From positions 1 to 50,669 of the IMG/VR virus record IMGVR_UViG_3300032011_000019: DNA of 50,669 nt; one strand, given 5' to 3'. Both the position numbers and the translations under genes were made by a program. The stretch comes from a virus. Under the pieces are notes generated by a model. That model made no database searches. It was not told the DNA's origin and saw only the letters and a program-made list of their open reading frames with translations. Of this stretch, positions 26,753 to 35,684 are shown piece by piece (the stretch's first letter is position 1; every line of letters begins with the position of its first letter).

Positions 26753-29057
26753 CGCTTGTCATTATATTGTTGATTAGATTGTTGAGATAGGTAGTCTTAT
26801 CTTCAGGTTGATCGTCCTTCCATCCAATTGGATGAGCAGGTTCATCAACATCTTTCTTAGCATCATATGTATTCTGATAGTAAGAAGTCTTCCACCCTAA
26901 CTTATATGTAGTGAGTAGATCTTGTGCCATTACAGACGTAGGTATCTCGTTGTCAGGGTAATGCTCTGGATTATATGACCAGTTACCACTGATACCCTGA
27001 TCAAAGAACTTCTGAATCACTGCGGTCACCTTGATGTAACCCTCGTTACTAGGCATATCCCACAGCAATGTGTAACTGTTCTTTAAGTGGGGAAACCCCG
27101 GAACAATCTGCTTAAGCGGTCCTTTCTTTGATTTTTTAACGGACAAGTAGTCTCTAGGTGGCTCGATTCCATTGGTTGCATTTGACACAATGGAGCTGCT
27201 CTCCGAAGGCATTTGTGAGGACAATGTTGAGTGCCTAAGACCGTAGGTGGCGATAGATGTCCGTAAACTATCCCAATCATAGTTAAGCTCATGAGGAACG
27301 ATGTCATCGACATCCTTCTTATATGTATCTATTGGAAGTATACCATCAGAGTATTTGGTACGATCAAATGCTGAACATGGTCCTTTCTCTTGTGCTATCT
27401 GGTTTGATGCTCTTAACAAATTGTATTGGAATGCCTCAGTCAATTCATGAACTAACTTCCATGCTTGAGGGTCATCATACTTAACCTTATTCTTAGCAAG
27501 GTAGTGTGCTAGTCCAATGTATCCTATACCTAATGACCTACGTGCTAGTGTGCTACGTTTAGCAGCAGCAACAGGGTACTGTTGATAGTCAATCAGTTCC
27601 TCTAGTCCTCGGACTGCTAGGTCACATAGTTCTTCAAACTCTTCTAGTCTATTGATCTTACCTACATTGATAGCAGATAATATACACAGTGCTATCTCTC
27701 CATCAGCATCATCGATGTGATTGATAGGATCAGTAGGTAGAGTGATCTCTTGGCAAAGATTACTCATGTTAACCTTGTCCTTGAATGAGGAGTGCTCATT
27801 ACAGTGATCGATGTTCATGATATAGATACGACCTGTCTCTGCTCTCTCCTTAAGTAGATCTAAGATGAGATCCTGTGCCCCTATTGTTTGCTTGGGGATG
27901 GAATCATCTGCTTCATACTTGGTGTAGAGGTCGTCGAATTTCGGTGTTCCAAATGCCTCGTAGAGACCAGGGACATCGTGTGGAGAGAACAAACTAATAT
28001 TACTATCGCTAATAAATCTCTCGTAAAAGATCTTAGAAATCTGTATAGAGTAGTCAAGTTTTCTTACTCGGTTATCTTCTGTTCCTTTGTTGTTTTTGAG
28101 GACGAGGATGTCTCTGATTTCCTGGTGCCAGATAGGAAAGTGGACAGTTGCTGATCCACCCCTGATGCCATTCTGAGTACAGCATCTGACAGTGCTCTCA
28201 AATTTTTTGAGGAAGGGGACCACACCTGTGTGTTGTACTTCGCCGCCACGGATTCGACTGTTGATCCCTCGGATCCGTCCTGCGTTAATACCGATACCAG
28301 CCCTCTGTGCAACGTATTTGCCAATAGCCACATCAGAGCTAAAGATACTATCGAGGGTGTCATCAATATCAACCAGAACACAAGATGCAAATTGACGAAT
28401 TGGGGTCCGTACCCCCGCCATGACTGGGGTCGGGATGTTGATTCGGTGCTTGCTGATTCCGTTGTAGTATCGTCTGACATAATCTAACCTCTTTTCTACT
28501 GGGTAATTTTGAAATAGTGTTGCAGCAATCATAACATACATTTGCTGAGGTGTCTCGAAATGTATACCAGTGCTACGATCTTGTACCAAATATTTATCTA
28601 CAACCTGTCTAAGTCCAGCGTATGTAAAGAGATAGTCACGTCCACTGTCAATGAATCCGTTTATCTTATCCCACTCCTCTGCTGTGTATGCTTTAGCAAG
28701 AGATGAGTCATAGACACCCTTCTTAATACACTTCTCTATGTGTTTAGCAAGGTGTGGAAGATCCTCTGGATGTCCATGGACTGATTTATTTAAACCAAAG
28801 AGTAGTAACCTAGCAGCAACGTACTGATAGTTAGGATTCTCTTCAGTGATCAGATCACTTGCTGACCTGACAAGTATCTCTTGGATGTCTGCGGTCTCAA
28901 TCCCATCAAAGAATTGTAAACCACTGTTGATTTCTACCTGCGATGCTGAGACACCAGCGAGTCCTTCACAGGCAAACTCTACCATCTTGTGTACTTTCTC
29001 AAGATTGATACGTTCTACTGTACCGTCTCTCTTCTGTACTTTAATACCGTTGCTCAT
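26721..29057 (-). CDS. nrdA: Class Ia ribonucleotide reductase, alpha subunit
   Basis: A 778-residue catalytic subunit, uninterrupted by introns or inteins. The N-terminal VQKRDGTVERINLEKVHKMV is an ATP-cone regulatory start, NLCQEI in the centre holds the active-site Asn-Cys-Glu triad, and the tail CESC (Cys773 and Cys776) is the redox pair that glutaredoxin or thioredoxin re-reduces. The glutaredoxin at 5.5 kb is a likely partner. It overlaps the primase gene by 4 nt. Confidence 0.96.
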   Translation of the reverse strand: MSNGIKVQKRDGTVERINLEKVHKMVEFACEGLAGVSASQVEINSGLQFFDGIETADIQEILVRSASDLITEENPNYQYVAARLLLFGLNKSVHGHPEDLPHLAKHIEKCIKKGVYDSSLAKAYTAEEWDKINGFIDSGRDYLFTYAGLRQVVDKYLVQDRSTGIHFETPQQMYVMIAATLFQNYPVEKRLDYVRRYYNGISKHRINIPTPVMAGVRTPIRQFASCVLVDIDDTLDSIFSSDVAIGKYVAQRAGIGINAGRIRGINSRIRGGEVQHTGVVPFLKKFESTVRCCTQNGIRGGSATVHFPIWHQEIRDILVLKNNKGTEDNRVRKLDYSIQISKIFYERFISDSNISLFSPHDVPGLYEAFGTPKFDDLYTKYEADDSIPKQTIGAQDLILDLLKERAETGRIYIMNIDHCNEHSSFKDKVNMSNLCQEITLPTDPINHIDDADGEIALCILSAINVGKINRLEEFEELCDLAVRGLEELIDYQQYPVAAAKRSTLARRSLGIGYIGLAHYLAKNKVKYDDPQAWKLVHELTEAFQYNLLRASNQIAQEKGPCSAFDRTKYSDGILPIDTYKKDVDDIVPHELNYDWDSLRTSIATYGLRHSTLSSQMPSESSSIVSNATNGIEPPRDYLSVKKSKKGPLKQIVPGFPHLKNSYTLLWDMPSNEGYIKVTAVIQKFFDQGISGNWSYNPEHYPDNEIPTSVMAQDLLTTYKLGWKTSYYQNTYDAKKDVDEPAHPIGWKDDQPEDKTTYLNNLINNIMTSDEEACESCTI

Positions 29058-30037
29058 ACTTTCCAGTTGTTTAGTTGTAACTTTGCTTCTAGTCCTTGGT
29101 ACACATTAGATTGTACCACATCTTTAACATCTATGCCAGCATTGAACATATCATTAATATCTTTTTGTTCAATACCACGTGGCCATATCACTACCTTATC
29201 TCCGTTGTCGATTGACTTGGAGATTCTGTCGATGATTTGTTGGTTGCGAGGTTCGTTATCATAAACGTAAATATAATCGCTCCAACCAAACGTCCGAGGA
29301 TTAAGATCGGACCCAGCCATCGCAACGGAATTGTCCAAGAAAAGCGAGTCGAATGGTCCTTCGACGATGTAGATTGTTTCACGTTCATTAATAATATCAA
29401 GTCCAAATACTTTAGGAGCATCCTCCTCAAGCATGATTGTAATGTACCTCATCTTGGTAGAATCTAATGCTCTACCCTGAAACCCTATGAGACTACCATG
29501 CTTATCATTAAGAGGAATGATAATACGTGGCTCATCATCTTTAACAGATGTAAAGGTCCGTTTGTGTGTGTTTGTCCACTCTTTAAAGTTAGGACAATAG
29601 TATAACAGATCTAATTTCCTAGTTGGAAGTCGTCTTCTCGTGACATATTCCATTGCCAGATGTTTTTTATTTAGAGAAGATATCCGTTCGAGGTTTACAG
29701 TTCGTTTGAATGTTGGCTTCTCAAAATTAAACTTAGGTTTGGGTACGCTACGATGCTTACCTGTCAACCCCTCCTTGTACTTCTCCATGACATACATGTC
29801 ATAGATTGAGGGTGCCTGTTCCTTCAAGAAATTAGAAAAGGATCTGCCCAGACCACAGTTGTGGCACTTGAAGACGAGATCCCCCTTACGATTAAAAAAG
29901 TATCCCCTTGCCTTGTTCTTATGCTTCTGTGAATCACCACAGTAAGGACATCGGAAGTTGAATACTCCGTTAGATTTTTTCTTGAACTGATTTAATTGAG
30001 ATGAAATTCTATGTACGTATAGAGTATCAATGGACAT
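29054..30037 (-). CDS. 61: gp61-like DNA primase
   Basis: A 327-residue T4 gp61-type primase. The zinc-binding module has Cys30 and Cys33 (FRCPYCGDS) and Cys58 and Cys61 (FKCHNCG), followed by a TOPRIM-type IYIVEGPFDSLFLDN and a GSDLN block. It primes lagging-strand synthesis with gp41 helicase (41.2-42.6 kb). Located just downstream of the coiled-coil membrane gene. Confidence 0.92.
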   Translation of the reverse strand: MSIDTLYVHRISSQLNQFKKKSNGVFNFRCPYCGDSQKHKNKARGYFFNRKGDLVFKCHNCGLGRSFSNFLKEQAPSIYDMYVMEKYKEGLTGKHRSVPKPKFNFEKPTFKRTVNLERISSLNKKHLAMEYVTRRRLPTRKLDLLYYCPNFKEWTNTHKRTFTSVKDDEPRIIIPLNDKHGSLIGFQGRALDSTKMRYITIMLEEDAPKVFGLDIINERETIYIVEGPFDSLFLDNSVAMAGSDLNPRTFGWSDYIYVYDNEPRNQQIIDRISKSIDNGDKVVIWPRGIEQKDINDMFNAGIDVKDVVQSNVYQGLEAKLQLNNWKV

Positions 30038-30038
30038 C

Positions 30039-30428
30039 TCATGAAATCATATCTGATGGTATCATCCTAACAGGTGGTGCTGTATCTGTCAACAGTGGAC
30101 GGATAAGTTTCTGTCCCACAGGGCTAACCACAAATGATATGACTGCTAGTGCTCCAAATATACTCCACATCTTCTTCTCCATTACTTGTAGTCGATCATC
30201 GACCTTCTTTATATCTCTCTCGCATCCTGCTTTGATGTCTAATGCTTGTCTGTTAACCTCACGGTGGACACTCTCTATCTTCTCGAAGAGTACACCATCT
30301 ATTCTATCCTGCTTGTCAAGCTTCTCATTATGAACTGCCAGCAGTTGGCCCATCTTATTTGAGTTCTGTTGAAGCTCAACTACGACACGTTCTAGTCTTT
30401 CTATGATAGCTGAGTTAACATTTTCCAT
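30039..30428 (-). CDS. Coiled-coil protein with C-terminal membrane helix
   Basis: A 129-residue protein: long heptad coiled coil (residues 5-85), then a transmembrane segment (about 86-105, MWSIFGALAVISFVVSPVG) and a short polar tail. A TATAAATA late promoter lies just upstream, so it is late-expressed. The architecture resembles XhlA-type holin accessories and the smaller protein at 34.1-34.3 kb. A lysis or membrane-assembly role is inferred. Confidence 0.6.
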   Translation of the reverse strand: MENVNSAIIERLERVVVELQQNSNKMGQLLAVHNEKLDKQDRIDGVLFEKIESVHREVNRQALDIKAGCERDIKKVDDRLQVMEKKMWSIFGALAVISFVVSPVGQKLIRPLLTDTAPPVRMIPSDMIS

Positions 30429-30433
30429 GATGT

Positions 30434-30441
30434 TATTTATA
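30434..30441 (-). promoter_or_regulatory. T4-type late promoter
   Basis: Exact TATAAATA on the minus strand, 6 bp before the start of the coiled-coil membrane protein, so close that initiation might be leaderless or that an internal start is used. Confidence 0.5.
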
Positions 30442-30442
30442 C

Positions 30443-31318
30443 CTACCAGAAGAGTCTATAGATTCCGTTAATCTTTAGACCATGACCCTGTAGTGTGATG
30501 CGTGTGTCACCTGTCCGAAACTGATCCCCTAGTATCATCTGATGCATGATCTTACCTGTATAGAAGAAGGAATTGCCTGGTGTATGGGAGAATACCTTAG
30601 GTATATACTGCTCCAAATCACCACAGTCTGCCTTGAATAAACCATACTTCCATGGTCTCTCAATAGCATGTTGCTCTCGGATCAACTTCACATATTCTAG
30701 GTTCTGATACCTGTCAATGATAGGGTGTGGATACTTCTTCTGATACTCCTCTGAGTCCCTCTGTAGTGCCTCTGGAAGACCCCAGAATGCTATCGCTGAA
30801 CCTCTGGATGGTCTAGTAATAGTAAAGGTAAAAGAGAGGGGTTCAGAGATGTCTATACACTTACCGTACTTCTTCTTAAGAAACTTGAGAGCGTATACAA
30901 ACTGACCATCAAGGTGGAGACACCTGTGATGTTTCCTTGGACTAGAGTTAGCATCAAACTCATAGATGTGAAAGCCTGGCAATGCTAACTCACCCTCGTA
31001 ACCACATACTCCTATGTGTGGGGTGAGTGCTTCTATTAGTTTATGGTAGACCCAACCGAACTTCATGTTGAGTACCTTATTGGTTATATTCTTATGCTTC
31101 TCATAGTATTCCCACCCATTGTCAGAGGCATCCATGTATAGGGTAGCACCTAGAGTAGAGTAGTGTACATAGTCTTCTATGTCCTCTATATTATTACCAT
31201 CATCATTCCTAGGGTGCCAATTGGTTCTCTCCTTCCAGATAGTTCTACAACCAAAGACATCCTCCTTTACCTTACGTACTTCCTCTTCATTGAGTACCTC
31301 TACAATACCTAAGTTCAA
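30443..31318 (-). CDS. Putative 2OG oxygenase-like protein, paralogue 1
   Basis: A 291-residue protein sharing with its neighbour the order PGFHIY (114-119), H135-x-D137 (HLDGQ), PLSFTFTITRP, a distal GKIMHQ (His259) and TRITLQGHGLK (Arg273) with NGIYRLFW at the end. HxD...H plus Arg fits an Fe(II)/2-oxoglutarate oxygenase of a type I cannot name. It overlaps paralogue 2 by 4 nt. Substrate unknown. Confidence 0.6.
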   Translation of the reverse strand: MNLGIVEVLNEEEVRKVKEDVFGCRTIWKERTNWHPRNDDGNNIEDIEDYVHYSTLGATLYMDASDNGWEYYEKHKNITNKVLNMKFGWVYHKLIEALTPHIGVCGYEGELALPGFHIYEFDANSSPRKHHRCLHLDGQFVYALKFLKKKYGKCIDISEPLSFTFTITRPSRGSAIAFWGLPEALQRDSEEYQKKYPHPIIDRYQNLEYVKLIREQHAIERPWKYGLFKADCGDLEQYIPKVFSHTPGNSFFYTGKIMHQMILGDQFRTGDTRITLQGHGLKINGIYRLFW

Positions 31319-32187
31319 AAATATAACCTCCAGACACCATCACATTTTAATCCATGTCCTTGTAATGTTATCCTACGATCATTAGGATGACAGTTCTTAG
31401 CAGGTGCTATCTGATGTACGATAGGACCTATAAAGTATATCATATTACCCTCAACATAACTCTCCATGAGGGGTTCATAGGTAGGTTCATACCTAGGTAC
31501 AGAACCATTCTCCCACAGATACTTATTGTTTAGTACATCTATCTTCTCATCATTACTCTGGAAATTAAACTCATCGATCATCTTCTGATCAAAGTTTGCC
31601 CAGTCCCATATGTATAGACCACCACCATTAGTAGGTAGTGTAACTGTTAGTGTAAATGACAGTGGGTTATCAAAGTCTACCTCATCAAAGCACTTCCAAT
31701 AACAACTGTGCTCTTTGTATTGTATATCTGTATGGATACTAGCAAGTGGTTGTTCCATCAACCTACACTCTCTATTGTCCATACCTCTCTTCCCAAAGAT
31801 ATGAAAGCCAGGTAGACCAAGCATGGAATCTACTTCACAGGGGTCACCCAACTCTTCCGATAGCCTGGCACAGAGAATCTCATACATCCATGAGAACTTC
31901 TTCTTCAGGATTGGATTGACTGCTGTCTTGTGCTTGTGGTACTTCTGTATATCGTCACACCCTTCCAAGTATGTGACAGCACCAAGAGTCCAAAAGGGTA
32001 CACGTGGTTCACATGTACTCCTATTGAGCCATATTTTATTTAAACTATCTACTTCTCGTTCTAACCTGCCCCTCTCTAGAGGATCCAGTACTTCTATTAA
32101 CCTACCAAACTTACAGTTCGATGAAATCTGAAACAAATCTGCTTGTTTGTCCGAGAGATTCAATGAAACCATCCCTGTTCTCCTCAC
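31315..32187 (-). CDS. Putative 2OG oxygenase-like protein, paralogue 2
   Basis: A 290-residue paralogue of the previous gene: PGFHIF (126-131), H152-x-D154 (SIHTDIQ), PLSFTLTVTLP, GPIVHQ (His258), RRITLQGHGLK (Arg272), DGVWRLYF. The two ends of both proteins align well, the middle has diverged. The first 73 nt overlap the end of the upstream gene; a start at 32172 would shorten this. Tandem duplication in the phage is likely. Confidence 0.6.
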   Translation of the reverse strand: MRRTGMVSLNLSDKQADLFQISSNCKFGRLIEVLDPLERGRLEREVDSLNKIWLNRSTCEPRVPFWTLGAVTYLEGCDDIQKYHKHKTAVNPILKKKFSWMYEILCARLSEELGDPCEVDSMLGLPGFHIFGKRGMDNRECRLMEQPLASIHTDIQYKEHSCYWKCFDEVDFDNPLSFTLTVTLPTNGGGLYIWDWANFDQKMIDEFNFQSNDEKIDVLNNKYLWENGSVPRYEPTYEPLMESYVEGNMIYFIGPIVHQIAPAKNCHPNDRRITLQGHGLKCDGVWRLYF

Positions 32188-32803
32188 TTAATTCATTAAA
32201 TTTAACTACAATATATGCTGCTTCTTTAACTGTCAATTCTAATTCAGTGTCATCGTAGAAGAAGTATGTGGTAGGCTTCTCGTGGTTCTCAGTAACCTGT
32301 TGACAGATGAGATCCAACACTCCTAAGCCATCATATGCTTCCTTCTTAGTATCTTTGGATGCTGATTGAGCAACCTTCTTCATTCTATCTTTTGATTTCT
32401 TTTGATAATCAGATGCCTTGGCACGAGATATGGTTTGAATCTCCTGCTTCCTATTGGCAGCACGCTTCTCCCTCTCCTGTTTCTTCTGTACCTTACGGCG
32501 TTGAGAAAGGAACTTGTATGCTTGTTTGGTGGCTTCGCCTCCTTCAGCTAGAAATTCTTCAGTCATTTTCTTTTTCCGTTTAGCGAGACGCTTAATAAGT
32601 TTACGTGCTTGTTTACTCCTACCATCTATGTAGGATGGATCATCCCTCCGATGTTCCCATTGTTTACCTGCTGACTCCTTCTTCTTGCGAGACTTAGTAG
32701 CACGTCTAGAGAACTTCAGTACAGGATCAAAGCCAGCAATAGCACCCTGACCAGTGGTCGGGGTGTTGATAGGACCAACGTTACCGCCGAATGTACCCAT
32801 CAT
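32111..32803 (-). CDS. Basic cyanophage protein (230 aa)
   Basis: N-terminal Gly/Asn/Pro-rich stretch (GTFGGNVGPINTPTTGQG), a long Lys/Arg-rich helical middle (residues 33-145) and an acidic helical C-terminal domain (GLGVLDLICQQV to the end). The charge and coiled-coil pattern suggest nucleic-acid or scaffold binding. I have seen the N-terminal pattern in cyanophage virion-associated proteins but no function is known. Confidence 0.6.
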   Translation of the reverse strand: MMGTFGGNVGPINTPTTGQGAIAGFDPVLKFSRRATKSRKKKESAGKQWEHRRDDPSYIDGRSKQARKLIKRLAKRKKKMTEEFLAEGGEATKQAYKFLSQRRKVQKKQEREKRAANRKQEIQTISRAKASDYQKKSKDRMKKVAQSASKDTKKEAYDGLGVLDLICQQVTENHEKPTTYFFYDDTELELTVKEAAYIVVKFNELSEENRDGFIESLGQTSRFVSDFIEL

Positions 32804-33171
32804 ATCTGCTTCAACTCCTTGATGATCTTGTGGTTAATTAAAATTTCTTTTAGACTATCTGTTTCCACATCGGGATAGCGTCCTAGAAATACCATTATGG
32901 ATTTTATAATAGACCAGTACTCCTTGTCCATCTTAAAGAATAAGAGGGGAGTAGCAGCCTCACCAAAAACATTGTATACAATAATAATATGGTTAAGAAG
33001 CAAGTGTAACTTGACCTCACCATTCTTAAGATACTTGTTGATGAGACGCTTAATATATTTAAAGCGTCTCAAATCATCCAAGAAATCTTCCTTCGTTACC
33101 GCTGAGGGATTATCATAATGTCTAATAGCAAATAGGATATAATTATCCTCGGTCAATTCAGTGAAGTTCAT
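32800..33171 (-). CDS. Conserved helical protein (123 aa)
   Basis: A soluble helical protein with charged N-terminus (NFTELTEDNYILFAIRHYDN) and a Leu/Ile-rich central helix (KLHLLLNHIIIVYNVF). The start NFTELTEDNYILFAI is familiar from other cyanophages. No motif for catalysis. It sits between the Ig-like virion protein and the basic protein, suggesting a structural or assembly role. Confidence 0.6.
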   Translation of the reverse strand: MNFTELTEDNYILFAIRHYDNPSAVTKEDFLDDLRRFKYIKRLINKYLKNGEVKLHLLLNHIIIVYNVFGEAATPLLFFKMDKEYWSIIKSIMVFLGRYPDVETDSLKEILINHKIIKELKQI

Positions 33172-33174
33172 TCA

Positions 33175-34038
33175 TTATGCTCTGTCAGTTACAGTAAGCG
33201 TTCCAGCAGTACTTAGCTTCTCAACACCACCAATGGAGTTGTTGACTCTACATCTGTACTTATCACCATTGTCAGCAGCGACTGTAAGTCCTGTAAGGGA
33301 TCCAGTATTTGCTGATGTCTTACCTGATAGGTTAGACCAGCTACCTGTACCACCTTCCTGTTTCTGCCACTGGTATGTAAGTGATGCACCTGAACCAGTA
33401 GAGGATGCTCCAGACAGTGTGAATGTAGCAGCGGCTGTAGCAGCAGCAGTTACAGTTACGACAACAGCAGCACCGCCACCACCACCAAGTGATGCGTCAG
33501 CAATTGTTATTGTCTCACTATCAGCATATCCTGTACCACCAGATACCTGAGTGATTGTTGGGTCACCGTTAGCAGCAACTACAACTGAGAAGTCAGCACC
33601 TGTACCAGATGCGTTACCAGCAGCGTTGGTTACTGTGTATGTTCCAGCAGTTCTAGATCCATCAGCAGCACCGTTGTCACTGAATGTAGCAACCGCACCA
33701 GCAGGAGCGTATGTTGTTACACTAGCAACTGTACCTGGAGTAATTACTGAAGTAATATCTGCGGCAGCTGTGTCATCTGATTGTGTCTCAGATGCGTTAG
33801 CTTCAGGGTTAGCAATTGTAACTAAATGTTCTGACTTATAACGTGTCTTACCATGAGTGTCAGTAAAGGTCACATAAGACCACCATCCAGGAGCATTCAA
33901 CCCTCTAGCTTTATTCTCAGCGAGTTGTGCTTCTGTGTCGTCAACAAAGACGACTGTTTTTGTTTGTGATGATGCTGCAATTCCCACGCCACCTTTAGTT
34001 TTGTTGGCATTGCTGTCATCCTTTCCATAAAGGGACAT
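33175..34038 (-). CDS. Virion protein with C-terminal Ig-like domain
   Basis: A 287-residue protein. The N-terminal ~75 residues (MSLYGKDDSNANKTKGGVGI, GWWSYVTFTDTHGKTRY) look like a virion-attachment module, a Gly/Ala/Thr-rich middle (residues 80-200) holds repeated strands with TVTNAAGNASG and a GGGGGA turn, and the C-terminus (about 205-285) is Ig-like: YQWQKQEGG...DNGDKYRCRVNN with the Cys/Trp core. Ig-like domains on phage heads or tails bind cell-surface sugars. An AT-rich hairpin with an AATAAATA stretch precedes it. Confidence 0.75.
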   Translation of the reverse strand: MSLYGKDDSNANKTKGGVGIAASSQTKTVVFVDDTEAQLAENKARGLNAPGWWSYVTFTDTHGKTRYKSEHLVTIANPEANASETQSDDTAAADITSVITPGTVASVTTYAPAGAVATFSDNGAADGSRTAGTYTVTNAAGNASGTGADFSVVVAANGDPTITQVSGGTGYADSETITIADASLGGGGGAAVVVTVTAAATAAATFTLSGASSTGSGASLTYQWQKQEGGTGSWSNLSGKTSANTGSLTGLTVAADNGDKYRCRVNNSIGGVEKLSTAGTLTVTDRA

Positions 34039-34081
34039 GGTTTGTTATCTCCGATGTGTTTTAATACCTATATTTTATTTA

Positions 34082-34285
34082 TTATAGGTAGGCTTTAGAT
34101 ATATTAGTCAAGAACCCAATGAGGGTAACACCAGCAGCCAAGACTGCTGCTGCTCCTATCACCCACTTCTCAACTACTTTCAATCTCTCTTTTAATTCAT
34201 CCTGTTTTTCCTCAAGACGTTCTATCTTGAGTTGCATCACAGTTATTCTTGTCTCCTGTGATGCATCAAGTCCTAACTCTGTCAT
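34082..34285 (-). CDS. XhlA-like coiled-coil membrane protein
   Basis: A 67-residue protein: coiled coil (residues 8-40, LKIERLEEKQDELKERLKVV) then one membrane helix (about 45-63) and a short tail. This is the layout of the XhlA/hemolysin-type holin accessory family. Overlaps the next gene by 4 nt. Probably a lysis-related or membrane-assembly factor. Confidence 0.6.
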   Translation of the reverse strand: MTELGLDASQETRITVMQLKIERLEEKQDELKERLKVVEKWVIGAAAVLAAGVTLIGFLTNISKAYL

Positions 34286-34533
34286 AACACATCGTCAGCA
34301 CTAGGGACTTCCCCCTTCTTATTCTTAGCTGCTAACGCCTTGGCAACCTGTTCAAATAACTGGTCATCTACGTTAGTCTTAGTTGTCTTAACTGCCTTAG
34401 CAAGTATAACTAAGCACACTTCTATAATCTTTTCTCCAATCTCTTCCGAGTCTGGAAGTTTCTTAACAACATCTTCTATCACTTTGACGGCCAAAGGAAG
34501 AAGAGTCTCTTTGATTTTTGTTTTGAGGCCCAT
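34282..34533 (-). CDS. Hypothetical 83-residue helical protein
   Basis: Starts MGLKTKIKETLLPLAVKVIE; three amphipathic helices, one mildly hydrophobic (IIEVCLVILAKAV). Pairs with the coiled-coil membrane protein directly downstream (ATGA overlap), so a common lysis or membrane role is plausible. I use the ATG at 34533, two codons inside the longest ORF. Not recognised. Confidence 0.55.
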   Translation of the reverse strand: MGLKTKIKETLLPLAVKVIEDVVKKLPDSEEIGEKIIEVCLVILAKAVKTTKTNVDDQLFEQVAKALAAKNKKGEVPSADDVL

Positions 34534-34550
34534 GGTCAATGGAATAACTT

Positions 34551-35243
34551 TTATATATAGGGATCTTCTAGTTCAAATTCTGTATCTTCCTCTAACTTTT
34601 CGATACTGTAATCAAATATAACAACGATACGATCCTTAGTACCATTGTGCTGAGCCCAATGCTTATCATTGTCATGGAATGCAAAGAGATCTCCCACCTC
34701 CCATGTTCTCTTACGTCCACGTACACTTAGCCATGCTTCGGGGTCAGTGACCACAGGGAAGTGTAGTCTCATCGAATCTAGGTCACCCTTATGTGGATTG
34801 ATCTTTGTACCTGGTGATAACCTACTGATGGTAGCAGACTTTAAGAACTTATTGTCCATGTCATCCTTAATATACTCAGCAGTCTTAGGACATAGGTCAA
34901 CAAAACTTTTATATATCTTTGGTCCAATCCTCTTGACCTCATCCAATGAGGTATTGAATAGCTTAGTAAAACTTACCATCTCACTGAGTTGGTAGTCACC
35001 ATCTACTGCCGTAGGACCTACAGCATTAATAGGAAACGGTATGACTCTCCATGCTCCATCCCAGAGTTGGACTCTACCTATGTTACGATCATCGACCCAC
35101 TTGTCCATGATCCATTCATCAAATATTTCCTTGTTGAACTCAACGAACGCAAGGACTTCTCTTATGATTTCTTCGTGATGTAATTTAAGATTACGAAATG
35201 AAGAGAGGTGTGTCAACCTATCTTCGTACCAAATTTTTCTCAT
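34551..35243 (-). CDS. Aspartyl/asparaginyl-hydroxylase-like 2OG oxygenase
   Basis: A 230-residue enzyme with a full Asp_Arg_Hydrox pattern in its C-terminal half: P150-H151-K-G-D154, R159-L-H-F, GDLFAFHDNDKHWAQHN with the distal His195, and Arg205 before the last core strand. Residues 1-130 are a helical domain. Probably hydroxylates Asp, Asn or another polar residue of a protein, or acts on a small molecule. Overlaps the next gene by 4 nt. Confidence 0.8.
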   Translation of the reverse strand: MRKIWYEDRLTHLSSFRNLKLHHEEIIREVLAFVEFNKEIFDEWIMDKWVDDRNIGRVQLWDGAWRVIPFPINAVGPTAVDGDYQLSEMVSFTKLFNTSLDEVKRIGPKIYKSFVDLCPKTAEYIKDDMDNKFLKSATISRLSPGTKINPHKGDLDSMRLHFPVVTDPEAWLSVRGRKRTWEVGDLFAFHDNDKHWAQHNGTKDRIVVIFDYSIEKLEEDTEFELEDPYI

Positions 35244-35506
35244 TGAATGTTTTCAGACCCACCTATTGTATGCTTCCCACTCTCGGTAGCAAGTTTATAC
35301 ATCTTCTCATGTATACCTTCCTCTACTACATCATCGTAACCTTTCTCAGCAGCATCTATCCAAGAGTTTCTGATCTCTTCAGTACTCCACTCAGGACCAT
35401 CGTCCCTGTTAGGTTCACCTTTATGAGTAGCTATTGGCATAGAATCTAGGGGGTTCGTATACGTGGGTGGAAACCAATCATCATGGGGAATCTCAGGTAG
35501 TCCCAT
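35240..35506 (-). CDS. Hypothetical 88-residue protein
   Basis: Soluble, acidic, with Pro-rich N-terminus (GLPEIPHDDWFPPTYTNPLD) and an EWSTEEIRNSWIDAAEKGYD helix. Start overlaps the upstream stop as TAATG. Conserved small cyanophage protein in my memory; function unknown. Confidence 0.6.
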   Translation of the reverse strand: MGLPEIPHDDWFPPTYTNPLDSMPIATHKGEPNRDDGPEWSTEEIRNSWIDAAEKGYDDVVEEGIHEKMYKLATESGKHTIGGSENIQ

Positions 35507-35667
35507 TATCTCACCTCAGGACATTCCTTGGTACCATGAACAGGACACTCGTCTCCTTTCTTAGTCCAGTTACATGCTGACTCTACTTTCTCTTTCTTTT
35601 TCTTAGGCATCTTCTGGTTGCCCTTTAGGTGAGGTTGCTGACCATCAGCATCATCGATGGTAGGCAT
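35506..35667 (-). CDS. 53-residue Lys-rich protein with Cys/His motif
   Basis: MPTIDDADGQQPHLKGNQKM, then a KKKKEK basic stretch and ACNWTKKGDECPVHGTKECP, containing three Cys and one His in a zinc-knuckle-like arrangement (C-x8-C-x2-H-x4-C). The TAATG junction with the next gene supports coding. Possibly a small metal- or nucleic-acid-binding protein. Confidence 0.6.
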   Translation of the reverse strand: MPTIDDADGQQPHLKGNQKMPKKKKEKVESACNWTKKGDECPVHGTKECPEVR

Positions 35668-35684
35668 GATCTCAACAGGGCCGA

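Noticed and set aside
28064-28480. 138-codon minus-strand ORF inside nrdA in another frame
   Set aside because: nrdA is complete with all motifs; the ORF is an out-of-frame shadow rich in Ser/Thr.
26721-29057. Intein or intron in nrdA or gp43
   Set aside because: Both proteins are contiguous with motifs in normal spacing.
34065-34090. TACCTATA/TATAGGTA inverted repeat as a terminator
   Set aside because: Stem is only A/T-rich, loop is long and no clear T run follows; it more likely contains a weak late-type promoter (AATAAATA).
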